DNA of 64,000 bases, from assembly GCF_025024155.1 (NCBI RefSeq), contig NW_026251809.1:1-64000 (forward strand). Reading direction: 5' to 3'. The translations under genes and the position numbers were made by a program. Shown here in pieces: positions 24,399 through 34,950 of this stretch (positions are counted from its first letter, which is position 1; the number at the start of each line of letters is the position of its first letter). The DNA comes from Gamsiella multidivaricata (taxonomy: Eukaryota > Mortierellomycota > Mortierellomycetes > Mortierellales > Mortierellaceae). The notes under the pieces are model-generated. The model was not told the DNA's origin and did not search any database. It saw only the letters and a list, made by a program, of their open reading frames with translations.

Positions 24399-25027
24399 CA
24401 GTCACCTAGCAAAACTAATTGGTCACTTTAATTCTTCTAGCCATGGAGCAAATAAATACATCTTCTCTTCAACACGACTTTCCTTCTCCAAGCACAATCG
24501 ACAGCAGCTTGAGTAACCACCTTGGAAGATGGCGCCCCAGTGTAAAACTGCGCGCTGTCAAAGAATTGGCACCAAGCATATGGCTTTCGCAAGATAGAGG
24601 ACTGGCCAGCCAATTCCCCAGATTTGAACCCCATCGAGCATGTCTGGTCCCTCCTTGGTACCGCCCTCAATCGACGACAAAGACAACCCCGGGACATCGC
24701 AATCCTGGCGATAGCTCTAATTGAGGAATGGAATGCTACCACAAGAACAGCTGGCAAGGCTGGTTGACACGATGACCCAGAGACTGAAATTCGTGAAAAA
24801 GTACAGAGGTGGAAATGGCAGACATTGAACGAGCCGCAACCCTTTCCTTCAGCATACACCATCCTGACATTCACCAAGGATATTTCCCTAGAGCTTCTCG
24901 ACAGACATGAAGGCTTCCATAGCGACTGCATACCTTTTTAGGTGCGTTGTATATAGGTAATTTGAAAAAGAATGCGAAAAGCGTGGATGAAAATTAAAGT
25001 TGCCCAATAATAATTGTTAGGTGACTG
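24399..25027 (+). mobile_element. Tc1/mariner relic with terminal inverted repeats and TA target site
   Basis: Left end CAGTCACCTAGCAAAACTAA and the reverse complement of the right end, CAGTCACCTAACAATTATTA, match over roughly 38 bases (both continue TTGG-CACTTTAATT with few differences). A TA dinucleotide flanks each side, the signature of Tc1/mariner insertion. At 629 bp it is internally deleted. Inside, the C-terminal part of a DDE transposase is readable: GAPV near 24528, then SPDLNPIEHVWSLLGTALN with the final acidic residue of the DDE/D triad, then LARLVDTMTQRLKFVKKYRG after a frameshift. Stops and shifts show that it cannot make transposase; it could only have been moved in trans. Confidence 0.85.
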
Positions 25028-25313
25028 TACAAGAGAGGAGGCACCTTTTAATGTCTGTCCACAGTAAAAGAAATGGCCTTTCCACCTGCGAGACTACATG
25101 GCATGGGTGCCTTACACCATTTTAGCGCAATCGTCTGAGACCAACATCCTTCATTCTTATTCTTATAAAAACACTTTTGTCCCTTTCTTTTTCTCTTTCC
25201 TCAGACCCACATTCTCACGTCATCACATCCTCACATTCTTGCATGCTCTTCCTTATTTCCCAACCATCTTTCGCTGTCGTTTCTGACGGAACCTTTTCTT
25301 TCTCTGCTCTACA

Positions 25314-25778
25314 ATGGGCATCCTGGGCTTGTGGCCCTCTCTTAGAAGGAAAAGCTACGAGGCAGCTCTCTTAAACACCTTTGAGCCCGGTCGTAAGCGT
25401 CTTATCGACGTACAGACGTGCATTTTCTCCACCATTCGCTGCACATATTCATCATGCGCCGTGGACGACGAGGTACACCTAGTTGCCGAGCGTAAACTGG
25501 GAGGGCTTGCGACTTTCTCAAACTCGGTTCTTTACCTGGATGGCTCTCCAGCAGAAAAGATACTCACTCACAAGCAGCACAAGCAGCACAAGCAGCACCG
25601 GCGCCAGCGCCAGCAGCTAAACCCCTTCGATCAGCGCCACGCCGAGCCAAGATCAATCTCTTGGCCCCAAGAGAGCCAGCTCAACGCAGGGGGCAACGGA
25701 AAGGGTGCGGGAAAACGCGCGCGCAGCTGTGTGTTCGCAAGCACACTATTTCCTACCGATTGTGGCGGCCAGGTTTAA
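25314..25778 (+). CDS. XPG/FEN-like N-terminal (PIN-type) protein, truncated
   Basis: 154-residue ORF beginning MGILGLWPSLRRKSYEA, the N-terminal signature of the XPG/FEN nuclease superfamily in the form expanded in Mortierella-like fungi. It continues with RLIDVQTCIFSTIR and LGGLATFSNSVLYLDGSPAE, the latter corresponding to the strand that carries a conserved Asp in the PIN fold. After residue ~95 it degenerates into KQH repeats and a basic tail and stops; the XPG-I domain with the remaining acidic metal ligands is missing. It is therefore a truncated or pseudogenised member and unlikely to be an active nuclease. A related start is found at 41522. A CT-rich leader precedes the ATG. From 25779 to 26008 I see no feature. 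Confidence 0.5.
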   Translation: MGILGLWPSLRRKSYEAALLNTFEPGRKRLIDVQTCIFSTIRCTYSSCAVDDEVHLVAERKLGGLATFSNSVLYLDGSPAEKILTHKQHKQHKQHRRQRQQLNPFDQRHAEPRSISWPQESQLNAGGNGKGAGKRARSCVFASTLFPTDCGGQV

Positions 25779-26008
25779 ACTATTTTCTCTCTTGATACAG
25801 AAAAGTCGGTCTTAAAACTTACTAAGACAAAGCAAAGGATATAAAGAAGTAGACAGACAACACGCGGCTGTATTCAAATATAAAATTAGATTATGCCTTA
25901 TTAATGCTGTACTTGTTTGTAAACTGGTTGATCTATGTATGCGAACCGCTTTTTGGTCCTGATGTAATGTCGGAGATGCGGATAAAGAAAAGAAAGAAAA
26001 GAAAAGAA

Positions 26009-26022
26009 CCCCCCCCCCCCCC
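26009..26022 (+). repeat. C-homopolymer (14 bases)
   Basis: Poly-C run in the 3' flank of the first arrestin-like gene, following an A/G-rich stretch. Likely length-unstable. Confidence 0.85.
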
Positions 26023-26091
26023 GATGGTATAAAAGGATCAAAAATGCTGTGTCTGTAAAAGCTCTCGTCTGCTGATGTTCCCGAAGCGAGT

Positions 26092-28422
26092 CTACTCCGA
26101 TGTCCTCACAGGCACTGCATTAGGTGCGGCAGAGGTCGTTTGGACAACACTGTTACTGTTGCTGCTGCAACCGCTGTGATCGTTGGTATTCAACGCGCTC
26201 TGAGGTTCCTCATCATGAGAGGGGATCGGCTGATGCAATGGGGATGATACATCTGTCTCCTTCACCACAGCCAGCGAGACAGGCGTGCTGTCCACAAATG
26301 AAACATCTGTAGATATTGGCTCTGACGGACATGCCAGGGGAGAGGATGATAGCGGGACAGTTGAAGGAACGGGAGAGTAGCTTGCACCTAGCAAGCTGTG
26401 TGGTAAAGATTGATGATGATGATGGAAATGGTGGTGATGGTGCGAAAGATGAGGCACCGTGAGGCTTCCTGTAGACAGGCTTCGCTCCGGACTGGCGTTT
26501 CTGCTGGGAGCCCGACTGGTGTTCCGACTGACGTCGCGAGAGGTGCCTCTGCTGTTAGCATCTTCTTCAGATTCAGCGTATGTTGGCAGATGGATCCTCT
26601 GAACCATCAACCGCAGCAGGTCGTCCTCCGCAGGGTCCATGTTTCTCTCGGAATCGAACGAAACCCTAGGGGTAGTGAACGAGGTGAGATATGATGGTAG
26701 CTCACCGTCGAATCCGTCTGCTTCCTCCTCGGGATCCATCTGGTACTCGTCCTCGAATGCTAGGACCTTGAGTCCGATTTCGTTCTCAACTCGGAAGCGC
26801 TTCGTTCCGTCTGTGCCTAGGATTGAGAATCGCAGGATGTGTCCAACCTTCATGAGCCCATTGTCGGCCGAGGGATTACACTGGTTTAGATCGGATCCCA
26901 TTTGCGGCATATCGAAGAGCAGCACCTTGTTCCAGTTCCATGCCTCAGTCTCGTGATTAGGAGGTCTTTCCCATCCTTCACTTTTTTGGATCTTGACCAG
27001 CCTCATATCGACCCGCTTACGTCCATCAGCCCTGTAGACCACTCGCTCCCAGAGTCCGACTTGCAGTACCTGAACATGCGTGCGTGCAGTGGGTGCTGTG
27101 ATGGAGACCTGCAATGGGATCTTTGTGCTATGAGGCACTCTAACCTGGGGCATTGTAATCTTGTACTTGACCTTGTCCTCAGGACTACTGGCTGCACGAC
27201 CACCTCGCTGATAAGCACGCGAGGCCTGGACAGGATGTCGACGATGGATGGTGACGGGCATTGTGACGGTGGAGGAATTGAAGTTGGTCAAGCCGGGCCT
27301 GGTCAAAGTTGCGGTGAGTCGGTAGGCAACCTTGCCGTGGGTTGTTGTCAGGGTCTCAGGCAGGGTATCGGGGAGTTCGAGCGCGAATGGGTATGCGTGC
27401 TGTCCCGACTGCAGCAGAGTGGGTGGTTGCTTGTGCTGGTGTGAAATGAGGTTCCAGGTATGCTCGATATGAGGGGCAGTTGTGTGCCGTGTTGCGGGCG
27501 AGTACGCATTGTCTATTGATATAGCAAAGTAGAGCAGAGCAGAGCAGAGTAGATATGAATGATTGGATTCCATGATTAGTAATTGGTATGGTCGAGAAAG
27601 AAAGACATGGAGAATGAACAAAGTCATAGTGGATCTGTCTCTGTCTTTCTAATAACGCTTCTTCAATCGATTATTGTCCCGCGTACCATCGATCCAGGTC
27701 ACGGACGATCGGCCAGAGAACTCAAGCTGGAGGGTCTTGACTTTGATATTCTTGTACAGGTTCACATAGACAACTCCTTCTAATGTGGTGACCTGTCCGT
27801 TCATGAGAACGATCTCTGGCTGAGCCAGTTCGATTCTAAGGGTCTTGGATGAGACCGCAGAATGGTCGCCGCTGTGGCTGCTCCCGTGAGAAAAGAACGA
27901 AAAGGGTGAAATGGAGTGTGCTTGATGGTGCTGTTCAGAGCTGGCGGTATGGCTTGGAGACGCCGTTGCAGACAAGGGGCCTGAGGATGGTAGACTGGCG
28001 TCTGAGAAGCTGGAGGGGGACCTTGCACTGTTCGGAGTAGCAGGTGGGTGTGCGAGGACGGTTGCGGTTGTTGATGGGACGGGTGGTGTTGAGGATCGAC
28101 TGTAGCTCTGAGGAGAGTGATCAGAGAAGTGCCGGGATGGATGGTGGTGGAGTGTGCGATGGTTCTCCATAGAGTCATAATCGGTATCCTGGTCGTCTTC
28201 GTCGAGGGCAATGCCTGCGCCATGGTGGTCCATGTTTTGGTGGTCCTCTGAGGGTGCAGGAGTGGCTCCCTGGGCCCTCATGGCTGGGGGCAGCCTGTCA
28301 AAAGACGAGGAAGATGAAGAGGAGGGTGCACACATGGGGTGTTGGTCTGGCGAGGAGAGGGGCGACTCTGCTGGAGAAGCAGTTGCGCTTGCGGTGTTGT
28401 GCCCACGGTAGAGTAGATGCAT
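26092..28422 (-). CDS. Arrestin-like (alpha-arrestin) trafficking adaptor, 718 aa
   Basis: Two exons, 28422-27687 and 27512-26092, spliced in phase (TWID|D-N-A-Y-S). Alpha-arrestins recruit Rsp5/Nedd4-type ubiquitin ligases to membrane transporters and trigger endocytosis. A Ser/Pro-rich N-terminal extension of about 190 residues precedes an arrestin N fold (LRIELAQPEIVLMNGQVTTL, VYVNLYKNIKVKTLQLEFSG) and an arrestin C fold (PQVRVPHSTKIPLQVSI, VGLWERVVYRADGRKRVDM). The C-terminal region is disordered with His-rich and Ser-rich runs and carries LPSYL and LPTYAE, PY-like motifs that could bind WW domains. The gene lies 1.2 kb from a second arrestin-like gene on the same strand. Cargo unknown. 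Family assignment is firm; ligase recruitment is inferred. Confidence 0.85.
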
Positions 28423-28514
28423 TGTGTCGCTGTCTGGTCTGTTGCTGTGTGTCCTGTGAAATGATGAAGGATGTTACTATTCCCTACAACATAAGTCTTT
28501 CCTGCTGAAGATGG

Positions 28515-28580
28515 CTGTCCCTTGTTTGTCCTTGATTGTCCTTGGTTGTCTTTGGTTGTCCTTGGTTGTCCTTGACTGCC
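28515..28580 (-). repeat. Tandem repeat of a ~10-base unit
   Basis: Six imperfect copies of TTGTCCTTGG (minus strand CCAAGGACAA) about 95 bases upstream of the first arrestin start codon, followed by purine-rich sequence and a T15 run at about 28722-28738. Probably part of the promoter or 5' UTR; no known binding site recognised. From here to 29640 no gene is seen; there is a (TG)n run at about 29084-29102. Confidence 0.7.
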
Positions 28581-29649
28581 TTGAGTATTCTTGACGGAAG
28601 GAGGAGTGTGTGAATGGAGGGAGGGAGGAAGAAAGAAAGAAAGAGAGAAGAAGAGAGGGAGAAAAAGAATTTTTTATTGGTTTTAGAGTTTTGGCCCTTT
28701 GTACCGCCCAATTGGTAAAGACTTTTTTTTTTTTTTTTTACCCTCAACGACGATGACATCCTCCCTTTGACAAACAGCGACAGCAGCAACAACAACAACA
28801 TCATCATCAACAACAAGACTGGCTGACAGGCAGATGGTCATGACTCTGATTGTTTGTTGTGCTGCAATGGCATATGTGTATGTGTAGATGTGTAGGTGTA
28901 CTCTGTCTCCTCCCGTACTGTGTCAAAGGGCATTGGCCAGCTCCCATGACCGCGGCGACCACCATTTGCCGCAGTCTCATCATTGGCCACGCTCATATTT
29001 TGCCATTGTCGCTGCCACGAGGAAGAAGGGTAGCCAGGTTGGAGGTTCTCTGTCGGTCTCTTTCCCTCTTTGTTGCATTGACATGTGTGTGTGTGTGTGT
29101 GTGGCAAAAAGAACAAAAAAACTGGGTCCAGTGGACTCGGAACCAAGCAGCATGCAGGTAAACATCGCATGTCGCATGGCTACAGATGCAAACGATAAAT
29201 ACCCCTCGAAGATCTCCATTGCATCGACGGTGTTCAGGGGTCTGTGAATGTGCTGCTTGTCCTACAATGGCTAACCGACGTGCTCAGTCCATCCTCCGTC
29301 ATTTCGGTTTCAGTCGCCGAACAAAAAAAAAGACAAAATAAGACTCAGTGGCTCCCACGCTTTCACAGAAGGAAATTAAGCAAAAGCTACAAAGCGACAA
29401 AAGACGTGCTTCTTCTCTTCATGGCGACATTCCCTTTTGGACTCCTCTTACACCCTCAATGGGTCCAATGGCTCAATGGGTCCTCCTTTGAGGATCGACT
29501 AGACTACGGCAGTAGTCGCCATGGATATTACCGTCGACCTCACGAAGATCTGTCCTATCTATTCAACATGCAACGTACAGAGTCTAGAAAGTCATCGCGG
29601 AATTGAAAGCGCGCTTTTTTTTTTATCTTTTTTTATCTTTTTTTATTTT

Positions 29650-31939
29650 TTATCGCCGCTCTACTTCGGCGTCTTCGCCTTCTAGTCTTCTAGCTGCTCC
29701 GCCCAAGACTCCCATCGCCGTCCCACTTGCCTCTGCCTCCCCATGGTCGTCCTCCAGCTTCTCTTCCGCATACGCAGGTAGACCTGTCGCCTCAATCACA
29801 CTCTCGTACGTCGGCAGTCCCGCCTCCGTCTCGCCCGCTGCCTGTGCTAGCGTCGATGCATCCACCAGTGCCGTCGACACCACTCGCACCACTCGCACAG
29901 GGATTTCCTCTGTTGCAACCGAGCACCCGTACGCTGAAGGCTCCGATTCGAATGTAGGCGTCGACAGCTGAGATACATCCTTCAATTGTTCCGACAACGG
30001 TGGTGCCATCTCCTCCAAGAGCCGACTTGATTCATCTCTCTGCAAATGATGGCGACTCGCAACCGTCGACGACCCACTGCCTTCCCCATCCTGCAGAGTC
30101 CCTTTCTCGTCCGCGACATATCTGGGCCGCTTGTCCTCTAGGTCCATACCAGTCGCTTCTTCGTCCTCCCCAATGATTTCTATCTCTATCGTGTCACCTT
30201 CCTGATCCCATAGTGTCGGCTCCTGCTTCTGATCTCCTTGAAATGCAGCATCCTGTTCCTCTTGCCTCCCCTCTGGTGCTGCACTTGGTGCTGCTCCTGC
30301 AACCATTTCCTGCCCTACTGGGCCCTGTTCCTCCAATGCCTTTGGTAAGTCTGATCCTAGGACAGACAGCGGCGGTATTGACGATGGCGGCGCAATCGCA
30401 TAGGTATCTTCGTCGGTTGTGTACTCAATCTCGACCCTTAACGCATGACTGACCTGCAGCCAGTTACTCTGCACATCAACACAGAAATCGGGCGAAAGTA
30501 CCAGCTGCAGGTTCAGCGTCTGCCTCTGTAATTCCTCAGTCGGTTCCTCGAAATAGACCTCAAGCGGTTGTGCGATCGCCCGGGTTAAAAGACGCGGTGC
30601 TGGGGGAGGTCCAGCTGAGTAAGGAGTTGGAAGAGATGCATGCTGAGATCGTGGTGAAACCGCTGACGAGTGCGCTGAGGTGGCGAGAGGTACAACCGCC
30701 CTAGGAACAGCCGCGAGAGATGATGTCCGCTGGTATCTAATATGATCATATCTTGGTCCGTTTTAGCAAGCTTGGGCTATGATCTGGTGATGCTCATAGA
30801 ATACCTTGGTAGCATGTTCCTTACCGATCCGTCTCAATCTGCTCAAACACAATTTTGGCCTTGCGCAGCCTCACGTTTCGAGTCCTCGGCTTGGCATATA
30901 ACTCCACTGCCAAGAGTGTGTTTTCGCAGTGCAGCAACCGCGGCACTTTGATTTGAATCTCGACCCCGCCACTGTCCAAGCCCATGGCCAGTCTTGGCTG
31001 CAAATGAACCGAGGGGTATACAATCCGATGGATTAGAACGGGTCGTCGCAAGATGAACTGCTCCGTAACTGAGGTACTGGTCCCCTGTGCAAACGTCAGC
31101 TCAAGGCTGATCTGAAGCTCATATCGAATCTTGCCGATCGCCAAATCCGTACTGTCTGGCAAATGTCCTGGTAGTGTTAGATCAATTGGTAACGAGTCGT
31201 GATATTTTCCTATTGGTTTGACTGGCGCGAATGATGACGGTGTAGGTGGAGCGGACCCGAGAATCATAGGGGTTGGGATATAATCATGCGTATGGTGAAC
31301 AGGCGTCTCTGTTGCTCCTCCTGCTCCGGCCTCGTAGCGCAGTACTGCTGTGTCCTAGCACGCGAGCATCCAGAGAAAACACGAAAACAACGGCTAGCGG
31401 TATTAGCAGAACATCCATTGTGCAAAGTAGGAATATAAACGCAAATGACTGACTGGAAAGAGTAAGGACGGCGTTACCATCAGGCACAAAAAATAAAAAA
31501 AATAAAAAAAAGAGAAAAAAAAAGCACATATTACCGCGTATCCCATAAAGTCTATCCTGGCATCCTTGAGCAACAGTTCCGAGTCGGCAATCCAATCAAG
31601 TTCCACGGTTCCCTTCAATGAATACTGAAAGCCATCGTTGGAGCTGTCGTAGATCTCGACGGTATCCGATTCCAGCTCCAGGGTGGCAGTCAGACCCAAG
31701 GATGTGGTGTGAGAATAGAGCTGCTGCGACACGGCAACCACATCCTGGGTGCTCATAAACCGAAACGCAGAATACGGCGGCTCATGGTCCCGGCTGGGCG
31801 GATGATCACTGTGGAGTTGGTCATGGCCTGCTGCGGCTCCATTGTCATGGAGGTGGTGTTGAATGTCCGAGTATGATGGCGTGCTCTCGACGAACGCAGG
31901 CTCCGCAGCGTCTTGTCTCTGGTGGCATCCTGTTGACAT
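29650..31939 (-). CDS. Arrestin-like (alpha-arrestin) protein, 673 aa
   Basis: Three exons, 31939-31535, 31354-30825 and 30736-29650, join in phase. The first exon carries an arrestin N-like segment (LGLTATLELESDTVEIYDSS, LKGTVELDWIADSELLLKDA), the second has GKIRYELQISLELTFAQGTS, HRIVYPSVHLQPRLA and VPRLLHCENTLLAVELYAKP typical of the arrestin C half, and the third ends in a long acidic disordered tail. PY-like motifs TPSYSD near the N-terminus and LPTYES / LPAYAE near the C-terminus could engage WW domains of an Rsp5-like ligase. Intron 1 contains A-rich runs. It is arranged head-to-tail with the other arrestin-like gene, but the two share little obvious sequence outside the fold, so any duplication is old. 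Confidence 0.8.
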
Positions 31940-32509
31940 GGCTGAGTGGCTCTGAAACGCTGTGTCCAGTATGTTTTATCCTGTATGCTGTCTTTCTGGC
32001 TCGTTGGTTGGTCCTTGTTTTGCTGAGGCTGTGGTTGCTGCTTGCTGGCGCTTGCCAAAAGGAGGAGGGGAAGGGGGAAAGGAAGGAACACAACCAAATT
32101 TGTGTTCTGTGCCTTGCAAACGAAGCAGAGACGGTTTGACTTGCTTATTCATCTCCTCGTCTATTCGCAACCCGGATATAGGACATGCTCCTCCACGCAT
32201 CTAGCACACCCTTACTACAGCCACTCCCGTTGTCGGGTATCGAGAGAAGTGAGGGCTGCTATGTGAAGGACGCGCTGAAGAGAGCCGTCCACCGCATGGA
32301 CGCACTCAATCGAAACACGTACTGCCACTGAATCTTGGCACGACCAAACTGGCAAAGGAAACGCAGTGGACTGAAGAAAGTCGCTCGCTGGTTCTTTGGT
32401 ACTAGGGAGAGAATTGGCCCAAGACCATAACGGGGGTGAGGTAAGGCTCACTCTCTCTCATTCGCACTTTCACGCCCCCACATCCTCGCCCTCTCACTCT
32501 CCCACACCC

Positions 32510-32790
32510 AACCGAAGAAATTCTCTCTCTCCAATCCGAGCGACTTTCTCTCCGACAACCGGCTCCTTGTGGTCAATTGGCCTTCCGAGAAGGAACGAAA
32601 ACACGATAATGAACCCTACTTATTTGTGCACGACATTTTTGCGGCCTGGCGTGCTATTTTGGCGATTACGGCATTCGACCATCGCGTGTAACGACACCGA
32701 GGAGTTTCGGTGGGCTCTTAATGATGCAACGAGAGCGGAAGCAAATTTATCCATCCCCCTTGGTCCTCTTTACTGACAGCATTGAGTGGG
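32510..32790 (+). pseudogene. Decayed coding fragment, unrecognised
   Basis: A plus-strand frame reads SDNRLLVVNWPSEKERKHDN and YLFVHDIFAAWRAILAITAF, then hits a stop near 32690, while a neighbouring frame continues with NDTEEFRWALNDATRAEANL. The pieces look like one protein broken by a frameshift. No family recognised. The remainder of 31940-32500 holds no supported feature. Confidence 0.3.
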
Positions 32791-32959
32791 GTCGACCCCT
32801 TCCCTGCGCAACATTGTTTATATCGAGTACAGCGAATGATCTGCTCCACAGGACCCCCTCATCCTTTCCTACCGGCCGTGGCTCGATCCTTGGGTGCTGT
32901 CCTACATGATTCGAACTGTGATGTTAACCCTGGTGCAACCTTTGAGCTCCCCACTCTCT

Positions 32960-33460
32960 TCATCCCAGAGCTAAGGTTACTATCAGACAGTTCTGGGAGC
33001 CACTGTGCTCGACTGTTTCCGCTGGGGTCTCCCTGGGGCGTCTTTCCTTGTTTATTGGCGTGCTCTTGTGTTCTGAGTGAGTCTTGTCAGCCGAAGCAAG
33101 AGATATTCGAATTCTGCGGGCTCTTTCGCGCATAGAAACACTCTCAATCGCCAGCCTCATAGCTTCCTTAACTTTGGCGGGGTAGCGGGCTTCATGAGAG
33201 AAAAAAGGTGTTGATTAAGGAGAGGTGGGCGTGGTTCCAAGTAAATTGAGGAGGAATCGGTACCTGCAGCGTCCCGATCTGCAGTTTGATGTCAAGCTCC
33301 AAAGCTGTTTCAGGGACACTTCGCACTCGAAATACCGATACATACCTATCAACGATAGCTATTGCTCTCAAAGTACATCGCCCTATTTTTCTAGTTTCAT
33401 CCCAATCTGGCGAGTATTGGCAGAGAATCTACAGAAAGAAAAATATGTAGGCGAACACTG
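32960..33460 (-). CDS. Possible multi-exon fragment of unknown protein
   Basis: Minus-strand segments with protein-like composition: AIAIVDRYVSVFR followed by ETALELDIKLQIGTLQ ending at a CAG|GTACCG donor, then YPAKVKEAMRLAIESVSMRE and RARRIRISLASADKTHS ending at a stop near 32958. The two could be joined by an intron of about 60 bases. No start or upstream exons were secured, and the family is not recognised. Confidence 0.25.
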
Positions 33461-33734
33461 AAGCAGTTTTGCACTGTAGTGTAGATCTTTAGTGTCGACA
33501 GGGTTGAGACTGCGGCCATTGTACAGATCTGGTCAGGGTCAATACCAAGAGTTGCTGCTTGGTGTGCCGGGGGATGAGGCTGTTGTCCTGTGAAGACTTG
33601 CGGCATTTGATAATCTTTTGTTCGGCTAATTTAGAAGGCATCGTAGGTTGTCCCTGTCATTTCGATATCTGTGAGCGTTCCTGTACCTATAGGCGACTGC
33701 AGGGTTGCTTGGTCATCGCGGTTGACCACGAAAG

Positions 33735-33894
33735 AACTACAAGCAGATGAAGATCTGGCAACTTGTAGCTAGAGGCGACGACACTCTTCGTTTAAGAGAG
33801 TTTGAAGGGTCTTCTGGATCCTCATCGACGTCCGATGGCGCGTCGTCGCATGATGAGGCCATGGCAACAGTTATTGGGCTTGACTCAAATTAGA
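33735..33894 (+). CDS. Short open segment, possible terminal exon
   Basis: Plus-strand frame KNYKQMKIWQLVARGDDTLR followed by a Ser-rich run and ATVIGLDSN before a stop at 33892. Composition is protein-like but no start, partner exons or family were found. 33900-34580 contains no supported feature. Confidence 0.2.
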
Positions 33895-34584
33895 CAACTC
33901 GCGGTGGCCATTATTGTCCCTGATACAATACGGCATATTAAACGGTTTTTCGTCAATGTTGTCGACATCCATCACTTCTTTATCATTGTGTCGTAGGCTA
34001 GTAAATACAGACGGAGTTCAGTTGTGCTGCTGCCCTTGTACTTGCTCCTTTTTCTGTCGCTCTACAACGTTATTTTACTTGCATAGCCATCCCTTTCGTG
34101 CCAGTATGTTAGTGTTTGTGGTGCGGTAGAACAATTTGCTGATCAAATGACCTTTCTGCATGATAACCAATGCTTCCGTCTAATTCGCTTTATCATAGTT
34201 CATAACCCTTCTGGAGATGGATTCCGAATGGGCGTCGCTTTAGATAGTATTATTCTCAATAAATAGTTTTTGGAATTGATATTTGTCGACCGGTCATGTA
34301 AATAATCTTATATCTGACGCGAAAAGACGGACGTTACGGCTGCAGCTGTGCAGTAACGTACCGGTTGACAAACATAGGATTATTTACACAATCCCAAAAA
34401 CATCGTAAGATATGCTTTAGTAGGAGGAAGATGCATTGTAAGGTACGGAGCGAAGAAGAAATGCGAAAGGCGCGGCTTTTGTAGGCGTCAATGCATGGAT
34501 GTACTGCCAAGGCACCAAGCCTTTGTTTCGGCAGCCCTTGAGAGATGTAGGGAAATAAGAGGACAAGGTGTGATTGATGGCCTG

Positions 34585-34870
34585 GTCTGTCCCGGATATG
34601 ATTGAGGATGGAATCGATGAGCTATCCTGGACGCGCCTGTTTGCTCGCGGCTTTCTTCAGTCGTGCTTCATGCTTCTGCTGTGCATCGGCTTTCCGATAT
34701 TTGCCTTTATTCGTGCGCACAAAATACAGTTTGGCACGTCCCGTCTCTGTCGCATTATCTTTTGAATCAAGGCTAACGAAGGGAAGTATAAGGACCCAAC
34801 TATGGGTTGTAGGACAATGATTAAAGGCATATTATGTATATATCCTAAGTCTACTGCGCTCGCCGTCGGG
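34585..34870 (-). repeat. Dispersed repeat, copy B (inverted relative to copy A)
   Basis: Reverse-strand counterpart of the repeat at 14130-14510. It retains the segment encoding KYRKADAQQKHEARLKKAAS with a single QQKHEA unit. The ATG that opens the copy A ORF is present but out of frame with this segment, so the small ORF is broken or copy A has acquired a restoring indel. The boundary at GGAATCGATGAG...TCCCGGATATG matches the abrupt end seen in copy A. Confidence 0.6.
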
Positions 34871-34950
34871 CTATGTTGACAGACAGGCAAAGAGAACAGA
34901 TTCTTAAAGGCGATGTTTGCAAATAAATCGTTTTAAACACGCTAATCGGG

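Noticed and set aside
32880..32950. A tRNA-like B box (GATTCGAACTGTG)
   Set aside because: No matching A box or acceptor/anticodon pairing could be built around it on either strand.
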